This document shows, in pieces, positions 22,671 through 34,165 of a DNA stretch of 64,000 bases; position 1 is the first letter of the stretch; each line of letters begins with the position of its first letter. The notes under the pieces are model-generated. The model was given only the letters and a program-made list of their open reading frames with translations, made no database searches and was not told the origin of the DNA. The position numbers and the translations under genes were made by a program. The DNA is taken from contig NZ_CP080506.1 in assembly GCF_020342455.1 (NCBI RefSeq), positions 992,001 to 1,056,000 on the forward strand, read 5' to 3'. The stretch comes from Profftia sp020342455 (GTDB taxonomy: Bacteria; Pseudomonadota; Gammaproteobacteria; Enterobacterales; Enterobacteriaceae).

Positions 22671-24409
22671 TTCTACCTCCTACTAATGAAATAATTGATG
22701 TACTATTTATAATATTCTGCTGAATATTTTAGCTATTTTATAACTATTTTAATATATATATCAAAATGTTAATCCATACCCATCCTATAACATACTTTAC
22801 TTAGATATAGATTATATTTCTTCTAAATAACAAGAATAGTATTTAGTTGCTAACTTATTTTAAAGTTAGAATTAATATCTATCTAAATAAACTATCTAAA
22901 TACTTAATAAGTATTATTACTAAATATATATTATAATGATATTTATAAGCTGATAATATTACTATCAGTATAATTTTCTTGTTAATTAATTAACAAATAT
23001 TTTAATAAAATACTTTAAATAATATTTTATGATAATTTCTCTTATGTAAGAAAACAATAACTAAAAATATTTTTTATTTTAGTACAATTAAATTTATGAG
23101 CTAATAAATATACTTTAAAATGCTATACCCTAAGTAAAAATATAATTGATAATGATTTTAATCATTACATAAGTACTAGTATTCGCATCCTAAAGTAAGC
23201 AATAACTCATCTATCATTCGTATAGAATTATACACATTATTAATAGTAATCTGCTTAGATTTATATTTAAGTAATATTTTATTATTATTCAATAATAATC
23301 AAGATAATAGTACCTTCAATCTATATTAGTACTGAATATTAATAAAATATTTATTACTAGTATATATTGAATTTTTTTGATTTTTTATTAAAAATAAATT
23401 AATTAATTTTTATATTTATTATAATAAATATATTATGAGTTATACAGTTACTGTAGTACTGAAAGATTATTATTATAAATAGTTATCTAATAATAATTTA
23501 TAATAATAATTTTAAAATTAAGAAAATTTGGTACATCATTACATAATGTACTGATGAAATATATATAGTAAGTACTTAATTTATGATGTTATCACCAAAT
23601 ATATAGTAATTACAGAGTAATATTTCATAAAATAATTCTAAAAGAAACAGGATATATTTCATATATAGTATTAGATACCAAATCTTAATAAAGAATGAAA
23701 TTTTATTTAAAAAATCCTATAAATTTATAAACAATATAGTAGTAATTAGATAAAATATATAAAAATATATCTGTGTGCATCCTGACTATATATATTACTA
23801 ATATATTTAAGTTATAGTAAAATAGAGATAATATAATTATCACAATATAAAATATTATAATGATTATTTCTATTTATTAAATACATGTCACTAATAGTGA
23901 TACCTGTCAAATACAGTTATTAATACTACTAATATAAAGGTATTACTTATGATAAGACGTCAATAACAATTCTCATACTCAACAATACCTAGAAAAATTA
24001 ATATATGTATTAATTACTAAGTTAGTAGTTATTAATTAAATGATTAAATATTTTTTATTTTTAATAAAAATTTAATAATATTAATATAAAGAAAATATTT
24101 TAGGTATTTAGATGTTTTCTTTATATTACTTAGATATAATTAAATAATAAGTAATATTTAATAAATGTTTATAACATATTACTTTTTTATGTAAATAATA
24201 CATTTAATTTAATTAAAATATACATTTTATATTCTTTATTCATATATTAAAATTAATAATAAATATTATTTTATATACATATCATAGATTTTATCTAAAT
24301 AAATAGTACTCTATTTTAGAGTTATTATCTAATCTTACTTATATTATATAAAATACTTTATTAGATTTACTATTATATAATAGATAAAAAATATACAATA
24401 AATTAATAA
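22671..24409. other. Eroded region between gshA and the tRNA pair
   Basis: About 1.7 kb without an intact gene. The only coding-like stretch is a 40-codon fragment at 23176-23298. Otherwise very AT-rich, with no strong inverted repeat recognised. Confidence 0.7.
23176..23298 (-). pseudogene. Unidentified 40-codon coding-like remnant
   Basis: An open stretch whose last 24 codons are less AT-rich than the surroundings and read as an amphipathic helix ending in MIDELLLTLGCEY and TAG. There is no start codon in a sensible place and no ribosome binding site. I do not recognise the protein. It may be the 3' end of a decayed gene. Confidence 0.3.
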
Positions 24410-24486
24410 TGGTGCACCCAGGAAGATTCGAACTTCCGACCGTTCGGTTCGTAGCCGAATACTCTATCCAACTGAGCTATGGGTGC
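24410..24486 (-). tRNA. argV: tRNA-Arg (ACG)
   Basis: A full cloverleaf on the minus strand: a 7-bp acceptor stem (GCACCCA with TGGGTGC), D arm with AGCTCAGTTGGATAGAG, an anticodon stem-loop with ACG in the loop, and a T arm with GGTTCGAATC-type core. The 3' CCA is encoded (24412-24410). It matches E. coli argV. A34 would need conversion to inosine by TadA. It directly follows tRNA-Ser on the same strand, as serV-argV does in E. coli, but far from csrA. Confidence 0.97.
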
Positions 24487-24492
24487 AAATGA

Positions 24493-24582
24493 CGGTGAAG
24501 CGGGGATTCGAACCCCGGATGCAGATTTTTACTACATACTCCCTTAGCAGGGGAGCGCCTTCAGCCTCTCGGCCACCTCACC
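24493..24582 (-). tRNA. serV: tRNA-Ser (GCU)
   Basis: A class II tRNA of 90 bases with a long variable arm, acceptor stem GGTGAGG pairing with CTTCACC through one G-U pair, anticodon GCT, and discriminator G. It matches E. coli serV. The position after the discriminator reads TCA instead of CCA, so the 3' end must be completed by tRNA nucleotidyltransferase, unlike its neighbour tRNA-Arg. Only six bases separate the two tRNAs, so they are almost surely one transcript. Confidence 0.97.
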
Positions 24583-25026
24583 TTACTTGATATTTATAGA
24601 TAAGTACTATTTTATCTAAAAAATATCACTTTAAATAATTACATAAAATATTTAGATAACATTTATCTAGATATTAAATTTCTCATACTACTTTTTATTT
24701 TGATAATCACTAATCTTACTATAATAATTATTATATATTATTAATAATCCATAACACATTATACCACTTTATTAGGTTTATAAGTCAAATATTTTTATTA
24801 ACTTATATATTTACTAAATAAATAGAAAAATAAAATTCAGCATTTCAATTAAAACCTAATGTAAATAGTATTATGTTTTTATTTATTAAATAATACAGTA
24901 TAGTTGATATGATAAATTACTAGACAAATATATCTTTTAGTAAAAGTATATCCTTTGCTATATCTTTGACAGTTTTATTTTATAAAATTTTCCCTTTTAG
25001 ACTCTTATTTACTTAAAATATTTCTA
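24583..25026. other. Gene-free spacer between serV and zapB
   Basis: No gene or clear regulatory element is visible. On the minus strand this interval should contain both the end of the zapB messenger and the tRNA promoter, but neither stands out. Confidence 0.65.
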
Positions 25027-25039
25027 TAACTTAAATAAG

Positions 25040-25273
25040 TTAACTTACTTTATCAATACGACCTAACAAAGAGCGTAATCTTTCTTGACGTGCATTTTGT
25101 TCTTCTTTTAATTGTTCGTTTTCGCGCATAAGAGCTTCACGATAGCCAGCAGCTTGATTAACTTCTTCAAGAAGTTGGGTATTCTGTTCTTTTAATTCTT
25201 TAATTTTTATCTGTAGAAGTGATATAATATCAATTGCCTGATGAATTTTTACTTCTAATTTTTCAAATGACAT
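25040..25273 (-). CDS. zapB: Cell division protein ZapB
   Basis: A small coiled-coil protein that joins ZapA and links the FtsZ ring to the terminus-binding MatP in relatives. The 77 residues are nearly all heptad-like: the start [19 protein letters not shown], a middle with [12 protein letters not shown], and an end with [11 protein letters not shown], matching E. coli ZapB along its length. An AAGGAA ribosome binding site precedes the ATG. A 7-bp inverted repeat with a 2-base loop (25027-25042) overlaps the stop codon and may be its terminator. Confidence 0.95.
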   Translation of the reverse strand: MSFEKLEVKIHQAIDIISLLQIKIKELKEQNTQLLEEVNQAAGYREALMRENEQLKEEQNARQERLRSLLGRIDKVS

Positions 25274-25469
25274 TATTTTATTCCTTTTATCAAACTATCA
25301 TTTCTTGTACTACTAATAATAATAATATTTTTTATTAATTGTTATATATTCTAAAACTTAATACTAATTATACCAAAATTAAGACATTAACAGTAAAAAA
25401 ATAAGTACGTAATCTACTTCACTCACTAATAATAATATCTAAGATACCAGAATATCTCTCAATAATACA

Positions 25470-25580
25470 TTATAAAATTACTAGTAGATCTAATGCAATA
25501 CCATTTTCTGTGCCAATTTCACTATAATACCGAACAAATATCTTTAATAAATTTTTTAGTTGATTAGGTAAAATATTCAT
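25470..25580 (-). CDS. Short hypothetical ORF with a ribosome binding site
   Basis: A 36-codon frame opening with ATG eight bases after GAGG and ending at TAA. The product is a helical peptide (MNILPNQLKNLLKIFVRYYS then EIGTENGIALDLLVIL), and coding-like sequence continues in the same frame past the TAA for about 16 codons. It is therefore more likely the 5' end of a recently stopped gene than a complete one. I do not recognise it. It lies upstream of zapB on the same strand. Confidence 0.35.
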   Translation of the reverse strand: MNILPNQLKNLLKIFVRYYSEIGTENGIALDLLVIL

Positions 25581-25866
25581 ATCATTATCCTCTATTTAGA
25601 ACTGAATTTTTTTATTATTTTAACTACTTAATTTAATCTAGCAATAACTATAAGATGTGATATTTACTAACATATTTTATATAGCAGATTTAATGGAAAG
25701 AAATCATATATCTACCAATAGTTTACTATTAATACACTTGTATTAATAGATGTGTTATAACTATTGTCTCTAAATACCCACCTCAGTTATAAAAATATTT
25801 TAATTACAAATTTCAACTTATATCTTATGTCTAGTACGTAAATAATAAATACACTGTTCAATTATG

Positions 25867-26031
25867 CTACATTATACTTTGTATTATACTTATTAATACA
25901 TTAACTAAATAATTATTACTAGAGGTAATTACATCCTTATTGGGTAAACCTATACATGTAAGAAATGCACGTAGATCGTTCTTTATACCGGACGTAAATA
26001 GAGTGCGTTTATTAATAATTTTTAACTTATC
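25867..26031 (-). pseudogene. Unidentified 54-codon coding-like remnant
   Basis: An uninterrupted stretch bounded upstream by in-frame stops and lacking a start codon. It reads with ordinary amino acid composition, including RTLFTSGIKNDLRAFLTCIG followed by LPNKDVI, in a neighbourhood that is otherwise nearly all A and T. I could not match it to a family. It is probably a decaying gene fragment on the same strand as the zapB and fnr remnants. Confidence 0.35.
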
Positions 26032-26975
26032 CTATTATCTAATTAAAGGAGCAAAATCAATATAAAGTAAATTATATATATTATATTATAGCCATAAAGT
26101 TAGGATATATCCTTTTTATATACAATAGCTTTATCTTTTAATTACATTAAAATGATGTTACTAAAATAGATGAATATCTATACATCCATTTAGTATTAAT
26201 AATATTAATAATTAAAATTATATATTATATATGAATAGATAATTTTAAATAATTTTATTATTATTAAAGAAATCTTAATATATTTTTAGAAAATAACTAA
26301 GTTTTTGAGACATAAATAATAAGTTATTTTTATTTATCTATATTCGTATATAAAATTAATCAATAAATTTTTAGCTACCTAATAAATTAAACAAAAATAT
26401 ATATTTCACTATTGCAGACCACTTTATTTTGCCGTAATTTTATTGTAAAAATAACACACCTAACTGACGGTAAATTTCATATTAAAAATTAGAGGAACTT
26501 TAAAGTTATTATTATGCTCCCAGTACAACGTATTGATAATAATGATTATAACTTTATAGATTAGAAATCTATCACACTTCTCTCAACTTAGTTTTATAAT
26601 TCATTAAACAAAAAATATTAAATACCATACCAACTCATATTAAGTAAACTAATATTAATAACGTATAGGTTAACTTAATACATAAAACATGAAGCAATAG
26701 TAAGTTTATATTGAACTACCATCAGAAATAAAGATATGACTAAGATTATAAAAATCTAAGTACAACTAGTATAAGAGTTATCTTACTATACTATACGGTG
26801 TAAAATTATATATTTACATATTAATAGATAATTCTATCTAACTATACTTATTAAATCTATACTCAATTTACTAGTTTATTACTAAATATTAGTTATATAG
26901 ATAATTTTCAAAAATTTAAACATAATAGAATAACTTCCAGTTAACAGCATAATTTAATCTGTATTAAATATTTTT

Positions 26976-27282
26976 TTATATACCTAAATTTAACTTTAAT
27001 CTACCGAAAGAAATAATTGCACCTTCCTTTATAAAGGAACCCAACAGTTCATTAATATTATGATACGTTATAGTAAGAATATAAACTAAAAATTCTCTAG
27101 GGTTAAAAGGTTTTAGAGTATTATCTGTTTCTTCTATTAGTTATTATCATACCAATAGGAATAAAATTTATTTTACTGAGCAAATAGCGGCAAATAAAAA
27201 ATATTTACTAAGGATTATTAAATTTAACATTATAAAATTAAAAAAATCATAATTTATATACATGATATATTTCACTTGGCAT
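26976..27282 (-). pseudogene. fnr: Remnant of the anaerobic regulator FNR (C-terminal half)
   Basis: Minus-strand pieces follow the C-terminal half of FNR in order. First an MP start of a helix (27282), then a L-IILSK segment with an AA-I helix, then NPREF matching SPREF of FNR, and finally a shortened helix-turn-helix ending LLGSFIKEGAII where FNR has LLGRFQKSGML, then a beta wing, ending at TAA 26978-26976. About eight residues are missing inside the DNA-binding motif, and there are frameshifts and stops. A CRP/FNR family origin is likely; FNR itself is favoured by PREF and the LLG.F order. Confidence 0.55.
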
Positions 27283-29618
27283 TATCAATGTTACTTATCT
27301 AAAATTATTACTTAAGTAAATAATATTTTAATAAAAAATATAAGAATATTCATATTTAATTAACAATTAAAATATTATATTTTTTTCATATTTTATTACA
27401 ATATTGTAATTTTAATATACTAAAAATGATTGATATCTTATGTATATAAAAATATCTTCCCTAAAATTTTAATATCTAAATATTATGTAATTATCCATAT
27501 AATATTCTAAATAAGTAATTATCAGTTAATTAATAAACATACGATTATGTAACTAAAATATTGTGATGGATTTTTTCTCTAAAATATACAAGATTAATAC
27601 ACCATTGAAGATAATAGTTACTTTGTTCAAAATAGTAATAATTCTATATTTAATTATGTATTTTATTGTAAAATATTTGATTTTTTATAATAATAATACT
27701 GTCAATACTAATCTTTTTATGTATCATTAATATGATATATATCATATAATAAGTTTAAATATGATAGTAATAACTCTATTAATATTACCTATATAAAACT
27801 TATATTTAGGGAGTACTTCTTAGATATTATACACATTGTAATTGGGTATATTATAATTAATAGAACAGACATATAGTAAAAGTTCAATAATTTTAGTAAT
27901 TAATACAAGTAATATTAATTCATATACAACCTTATAGGTTAGTAATTAAAATAATATATTTAAAAAATAATTTTATATAATTAAAAGATATTCTGAAACA
28001 TAATATATTATAATATTTAAATTATTACTCTTGATAAGATCTATAAATTAACTAATTTAACTTGTGATTAAATATATAATTATATTTATCATTTAGAATA
28101 TTAACACAACAAATACTAATTAATATATAATATATATTTGAGTGAGGTTAAATTTTTGATCAAAATATTATCCGGTATATAATTGTTTTTATCTAAAAAT
28201 ACAATTTAAATAATTATTTAAGAGTATAATTCATTATAAAATACTCATAGTTTTATATATATATCTTATATTAAATGATATTATATTTAAAAATATTACT
28301 AATTAAATTAATTTATTTAATGTTGCATCAATAAAAAAATTGATTAGTTTAAATTGATATATATTTATTTATATATCAAGTTTAAAAATATAATTCAAGT
28401 AAGTATTCTTAATAACATTAATTACATATTACTAATTTTTTTATAAATTAATACTATCCTGTGAGTTAAATATATTTAAGAAAACTTATTAATTATAAAC
28501 CAAAATGAGACTGATATCTACAAGTTATTAAGTGTGGGAATTTTCTAAATAAAATTGAATAAATAACACAGATAAAAAAACATTTATCGCTTTAAATAAT
28601 AATTTATATTAATACAGTAATAAATATCTAAATGGTAACTTTTAGTTGATAATATCCCTACTGATTTCTTAATATAAATATATTAAAATAATTCACTTAC
28701 ATATTACCTAAAGTGACATGTTCTATTATTAAAATAGTTAGATTATAATATTAAATTTATAAAATATGATCATAAAAAATACCATCAAATACAAAGTAAC
28801 ATTACTAGTACATATAATTATTTTAATGAAATATATTATTAAAATTGTTTTATATAAAAAAATATTAATACTACTATTAGCTCATTAACAGCAGTATTAT
28901 AAAGAGGTAATTATTATACTGTAATTAAAGAAATTACTAAATACCTGCCAATTGAAATCATCATTTAATGATCTTACCTATAATATAAAATAGCTATAGC
29001 ATACTAATTATTTATACTGAACTTAATTAATATCTATATAGTTATATTAACTGGTGAGTACGATAGTATTTACAAATACCATACTAATTTGAATAAACAT
29101 GTTATTTTATGAGTATCGAAATTGACCAAAGATACTTTCATTTATTTATTGCTTAATAAAATAAATCAGGCTAAGTTTCCATTTTTTTATGCATTTATAA
29201 TGACATAATTTACATTTTAAATAGTAATATGATATTTAACAGTTATCTTAATAAGATTATTTTAATTTAAAAAGATTTTAATATATAAAAATTTAATCAA
29301 TTATTACTAATATTTATAAAATATTGTAATAATTCTAAATAGTTATTACCTAAAATAAAAAGTATTTTAGGATACAGAATTAAAATAAATTAGGTTATTT
29401 AATATTTTTAAAACCTTATAAAGTACTTTTACTTTTAAAAACAGCATAAAATAATAAATAAAGTATGTTTTTATATAAAATTAATATAAATTATATTCAA
29501 ATAATATACCACACAGATTTAATCTATAAATATTTATTTTTAAATTAACACTCTGTTTAAAATTTTTTAATAATCATAATTAAATAACTAAAATATCTTG
29601 TAATATTTACTACAACAA

Positions 29619-29644
29619 CACTTATTTTTTGATAAAAATAAGTG
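29619..29644 (-). terminator. 11-bp hairpin downstream of trpS
   Basis: Exact 11-base arms around a 4-base loop. On the minus strand it is followed by TTGTTGT. It lies about 400 bases beyond the trpS stop, so it could end the trpS transcript, or be left from a vanished gene. Moderately convincing as a hairpin, weak as a terminator. Confidence 0.4.
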
Positions 29645-30051
29645 AAATACTTTACTTTTAGTAAAATACATAATTTATAAAATTTTATATAAAATTGTAA
29701 ATAGTTATTTCTTAGTAAAATTATATATATTTTAATATATTATCTAAATACATAAAAATATTATTTACTTTTTACTTTATTTGAATATTGACATATTAGA
29801 GATAAAATTAAAGATTTTATTATAATAATAGTCATAAATTATTTATTTTTAATAAAAATGTAATAAATAATTATCAGTGTTATAAATAATTAAATATAAT
29901 AATTTATAACACAAATATCTTAAAATATTAGTGCCATACTATATTTAAACAACATATACTCTATATATGAAAATATTCATTCAATATTATTTGCATAAAA
30001 TATATCAGTGCATATCAACTTAAGATAAGATATTAAAATGATTTTTTAAAT

Positions 30052-31059
30052 TTACTTTTGAGCAATAAAACCAATCGTATTATAAACTTTTTTTAAAGTA
30101 TTTCCTGCAATAATACGTGCTTTTTTTGCTCCAGAATATATAATTTGTTCCAATAAAGTTTCATTTTTTCTAAAACTACTATAATTCCTCTGTAATCTTA
30201 TTAACATAACAGACATAGCATCCGCAACTGCATATTTTAAATATTTATATGTTTCTCCTTTGAATTCTTGTTCTATTTTTTGAATACTTTTACCGGTAAC
30301 TCCAGACAAGAGATTAAGCAGGTTAGATATACCCGCTTTATTTATTACATCATAACGAATAGCAGCTGGATAGTCGGAATCTGTAACGGCACATTTAATC
30401 TTCTTAATAACTAATTGTGGGTCCTCTAAAAGACCAATTACATTATTACGGTTCTTATCGGATTTAGACATCTTTTGGGTTGGATCTAGTAAAGACATAA
30501 TACGAGAACCATATTTAAGAATAACAGGCTCTGGAATCTTAAATATATCATTACCATATAAAGCATTAAAACGTACAGCAATATCACGTATTAATTCAAG
30601 ATGTTGTTTCTGATCCTCACCAACCGGTACTTTAGTAGTTTGATATAGTAAAACATCAGAAGCCATAAGCACGGGATACCCAAATAAACCTACATTAATA
30701 TTTTGTACACAACTTGTAGATTTATCTTTAAACTGAGTCATACGTCTTAACTCACCAAAATAAGTATAACAATTCAACACCCAGGCCAGCTGGGCATGCT
30801 CAGGAACATGAGATTGCACAAATATAATACTTTTTTCTGGATCTATACCACAGGCCAAATACAAAGCCAGTGTATCTAATGTTAATTTACGTAGTTGTTG
30901 TGCATCATGACGCATAGTGATAGCATGTTGGTTAGCAATACAATAAATACATATATATGAATCTTGCATGTGTACCCAATGACGCAAAGCTCCTATATAA
31001 TTACCAATGGTCAACTCCCCGGAAGGCTGTGTACCACTAAAAACGATCGGCTTATTCAT
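30052..31059 (-). CDS. trpS: Tryptophanyl-tRNA synthetase
   Basis: Class I synthetase that charges tRNA-Trp. The 335 residues compare with 334 in E. coli. The HIGH-type motif is TIGN (17-20), the family segments [10 protein letters not shown] and FNALYG follow, and KMSKS lies at 196-200. The ATG is preceded by AGGAA at somewhat long spacing. In E. coli trpS follows gph in the aroK-damX-dam-rpe-gph cluster; here order and strand are kept but gph is gone, leaving a 1.6-kb gap. Confidence 0.98.
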   Translation of the reverse strand: MNKPIVFSGTQPSGELTIGNYIGALRHWVHMQDSYICIYCIANQHAITMRHDAQQLRKLTLDTLALYLACGIDPEKSIIFVQSHVPEHAQLAWVLNCYTYFGELRRMTQFKDKSTSCVQNINVGLFGYPVLMASDVLLYQTTKVPVGEDQKQHLELIRDIAVRFNALYGNDIFKIPEPVILKYGSRIMSLLDPTQKMSKSDKNRNNVIGLLEDPQLVIKKIKCAVTDSDYPAAIRYDVINKAGISNLLNLLSGVTGKSIQKIEQEFKGETYKYLKYAVADAMSVMLIRLQRNYSSFRKNETLLEQIIYSGAKKARIIAGNTLKKVYNTIGFIAQK

Positions 31060-31204
31060 GTAATTATAATTCCTATATACTATCTTAGATATTTTAATAC
31101 AGTTGGGAACTCAAATAAGAAAATTCATATAAAACCTAACTGTATTATCTATTTTTATTAGATAAATTTAAAAGCTAAATTATATAAATATTTTAATCTT
31201 TAAT

Positions 31205-31247
31205 TATTTATATACTAAACTAGTATTACCAGTTTAGTATATAAATA
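31205..31247. repeat. 17-bp perfect hairpin upstream of trpS
   Basis: Arms 31205-31221 and 31231-31247 are exact reverse complements around a 9-base loop, the longest perfect stem I found here. It ends 146 bases before the trpS start. No T run follows on the minus strand. It may be a leader or processing element for trpS, or the end of the upstream transcript. Confidence 0.7.
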
Positions 31248-32316
31248 CTCATGAATAAATAAAATTTTTACAGTACTAAAAATTATTAATTAAATATAAT
31301 CTTAATTTAAAATAGTATATTTTAATAAAACAAGATATATGATGTATATATAGTTACCATAAAATATCATTAAATTACTTAAGAATAATTTAATTATTTA
31401 TGCTATATAATATTTTATGTATACTATAATTTTACAAAATATAAAAAACATCTTATATATAAATAAGGAATTATTAAAAAGGTAACTACAGTAAACAATT
31501 AGAATGGGGGGAGAACTTAATTACTTTAAAGTACTATATAATTTACTTAATATATAATTATATATAGTACTATTTCAAATAGTAAAATAATTATTTAATT
31601 ATACATTCTAATTAATAATGATGTTTTGAAAAAAATATCATATAATATTTATATTATTTAATACAATTATAATTACAGTAAATATAAGAAACTAACATAG
31701 TTATTTTGTTTAGATATTATAACTACTGTTGATATATAAAATATCATTTTATTTGTTTATATTATGAATATTTTATTAGTAAAATTATATTTTTATTTTA
31801 TTACTAATAAAAATATTAAGTATTTTAACTAATCTAGTTTAATTTATTTAAAATACTCATGCACAATAAAATGCAAATATTCTTATTAAACTCTTATGAT
31901 TATGTTTTATTTTATTAATCTTAATACATATAAAATACATACATATATTTTATAATATAAATTTATAGTTTTTTACTATAATTAACTTAACGAGTTTAAA
32001 TAGAGTTTAAATAAAAACTATTATTTTTAGATAAAAATACATTACATAAATATTTTATACTTATATTTGTATAGTTTTACTATATTCTAATAAAGAAATA
32101 TTTTTTAGAAAAACTAATAATATTTTATAGATTATAATCTTAGAAATTTACGTATCTTAATGAAATTATGCATTAAAGTAAGCTAACTATATGTTAAAAT
32201 AAAGCATACATAATTAATAAAGAACGTAATCTACGTTACAATAAAATTGTAAATACCCAATAAAATAGTAGTAACTTTTTAATATTCATATAAGCACAAT
32301 AAGACTAATTTTTAAT

Positions 32317-32339
32317 AAAAAAACTAGATATTATCTAGT
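32317..32339 (-). terminator. Rho-independent terminator after rpe
   Basis: On the minus strand a 7-bp stem (ACTAGAT with ATCTAGT) and a 3-base loop are followed at once by a T run (32323-32317), a classic intrinsic terminator shape. It lies 292 bases beyond the rpe stop, inside the former gph region, so it probably ends the rpe transcript now. Confidence 0.6.
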
Positions 32340-32630
32340 CCTAGAAGTGTAATGTAATGATTTTTTTATTAAGTATTTATTATAACATAAGATATATTTA
32401 ATAAATAAATTCTATACTGATACTTATCAAAAAAGTACAAATTAAAAGAATAATATTTATATTAATTTGCAGTTAATTTTAACTTATATTGATATACTAT
32501 AAATCTAGTATAATAAGCTCTAGAAATACATAATCTATAATTTAAAATATTTTAATACACTAACAATAAAAGAAGAAAATACCTTGAAATTTTAAAATAA
32601 AATAGATAAAATTAGTGTTACATACACTTA

Positions 32631-33314
32631 TTAAAGTATACTGATAGCTTTGAAGATTTCATTACGCATATAAGTAATGATTTTTTTGTAATTTGGCTGA
32701 CCAAAAATAGCAGATCCTGCTACAAATATATCAGCACCTGCTGCTGCAATATCTCTAATATTATTTATTTTTACACCACCATCAACTTCTAATCTGATAT
32801 CGTGCCCACTACGATCGATAAGATTACGAACTTCACGAATTTTATTAAAAGTATTAGGAATAAAAGTCTGACCACTAAAACCTGGATTTACCGACATTAA
32901 TAGAATTACGTCTACCTTATCCATTACATACTCAAGATAACTTAGTGATGTAGCCGGATTAAATGCTAAACCTGCCTTACATCCCAAGGAGCTGATTAAC
33001 TGCAATAATCGATAAACATGTTCTGAGGCTTCTGGATGAAAAGAAATAATATTTGCACCAGCTTCTACAAAAGCGGAAATAGTAAAAAAATCTACCGGTT
33101 TAATCATTAAATGTACATCAATCATAGCGGTAATACCATAATCACGTAGTGCTTTGCATACCATAGGACCAATAGTTAAATTAGGGACATAATGGTTATC
33201 CATTACATCAAAATGAATTATATCTGCATCTGATGCTAATACTTTAGTAACGTCTTGACCCAATCTAGCAAAATCTGCTGATAAAATTGATGGAGCAATC
33301 CAATAAGGTTTCAT
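32631..33314 (-). CDS. rpe: Ribulose-phosphate 3-epimerase
   Basis: Interconverts ribulose 5-phosphate and xylulose 5-phosphate in the non-oxidative pentose phosphate pathway. The 227 residues compare with 225 in E. coli. The TIM-barrel metal ligands are seen in HFDVMDN (34-40) and His68 in DVHLM; MSVNPGF and the phosphate-binding VDGGV and AGSAIF segments are all present. The start follows a weak purine-rich site. It lies directly downstream of the broken dam, in the ancestral order. Confidence 0.98.
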   Translation of the reverse strand: MKPYWIAPSILSADFARLGQDVTKVLASDADIIHFDVMDNHYVPNLTIGPMVCKALRDYGITAMIDVHLMIKPVDFFTISAFVEAGANIISFHPEASEHVYRLLQLISSLGCKAGLAFNPATSLSYLEYVMDKVDVILLMSVNPGFSGQTFIPNTFNKIREVRNLIDRSGHDIRLEVDGGVKINNIRDIAAAGADIFVAGSAIFGQPNYKKIITYMRNEIFKAISIL

Positions 33315-33362
33315 TTATTTCTTTATCTAGTAAGTTAATATGTTATTGTAAAATGATTAATA

Positions 33363-34165
33363 TTATACTAATAATTTATTCATTTGATTTTTTATATCTA
33401 TTTTACTACTAATTTTGCAATATATTTTTAATACAAATAGTTCTGCTTATTCATACCGCTGACGTGTCAGATCAATATTATGATTTAATATTAAAACTTG
33501 AATATTCTGTTGTAATGATAATTTTAAAGTAACCTCTGCTAATTTTATGTAATCTTCTATACTAAATTTTTTAGTATGATAAGCTGTAAAATTAAAAGCA
33601 ATGGACATAGGTGGTATGTAGGGTGTATCACCACATCCTACTCTACCTTTTTAGCTTGACTCGTAGGTTGAATTTAGTCTTTACAAATAAATGTTGCTTT
33701 CTGAATTTTCTGTGCAAACTATTATCATCTTTATTTAGGAGTATAAAGTTTTTATATAAATTAAAAGGTATATTAAATTTACTAATCAATTATAACGATA
33801 TAAACAATTATAACAATGACGATGAAGATATAAAAACAAGTATATCTTTACGATATGGTGTATACTTTTATTAAATTCATCGCGTAACGCATAAAAAATT
33901 ATATTTATAAAACTTACCAATGAACATGATTTTGGTATCACGAACAAAATTATCATATTGAGTTTTGATAATATTATATAAATTGATTAAATCAGCATTG
34001 TTATAAGATAACAAATATTTCTTATATTTGGTATTTAACAATACAGAACTATCTATAATAAATGGTTTAATTAGCTGTGTATCTAGAAGTAAATATAGAC
34101 AAAATATCATCTATTGGCGTGTAGTTACTTTACAAATTAATTTTAAAAAAACTCTGTTTTTATAT
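33363..34165 (-). pseudogene. dam: Broken Dam DNA adenine methyltransferase
   Basis: Nearly the whole of Dam can be followed in order, split by frameshifts and stops. The N-terminus KNRVFLK is near 34160. It is followed by a TAG, then PF and DLINLYNIIK matching DLISLYNIVK, then LRDEFNKS, then KFNIPF, then the catalytic region, where DPPY has become HPTY, then FNFTAYHT, a helix, and after an in-frame TAA a KISS segment and LLV to TAA 33365-33363. The gene sits between aroB and rpe exactly as in E. coli. With the catalytic motif destroyed, GATC methylation by this enzyme is lost. Confidence 0.92.

Larger units (their letters stand above)
25581..30051. other. Long eroded region between zapB and trpS
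   Basis: About 4.5 kb with no intact gene. It contains an unidentified 54-codon open stretch (25867-26031), the fnr-like remnant (26976-27282), an imperfect 9+6-bp hairpin near 28349-28385, and an 11-bp hairpin (29619-29644). The remainder is very AT-rich and silent. Confidence 0.7.
31060..32630. other. Eroded gph interval between rpe and trpS
   Basis: The phosphoglycolate phosphatase gene gph sits here in E. coli, but no trace of its haloacid dehalogenase motifs can be read. The interval keeps two strong structures: a terminator-like hairpin (32317-32339) after rpe and a 17-bp hairpin (31205-31247) in the trpS leader region. Confidence 0.75.

Noticed and set aside
33611..33874. 87-codon plus-strand frame near dam
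   Set aside because: It lies antisense to the readable dam relic, so it is a shadow of former coding sequence.
33877..34110. 77-codon minus-strand frame as an independent gene
   Set aside because: It contains the DLINLYNIIK segment of Dam and joins up with other Dam pieces, so it is part of the dam pseudogene.
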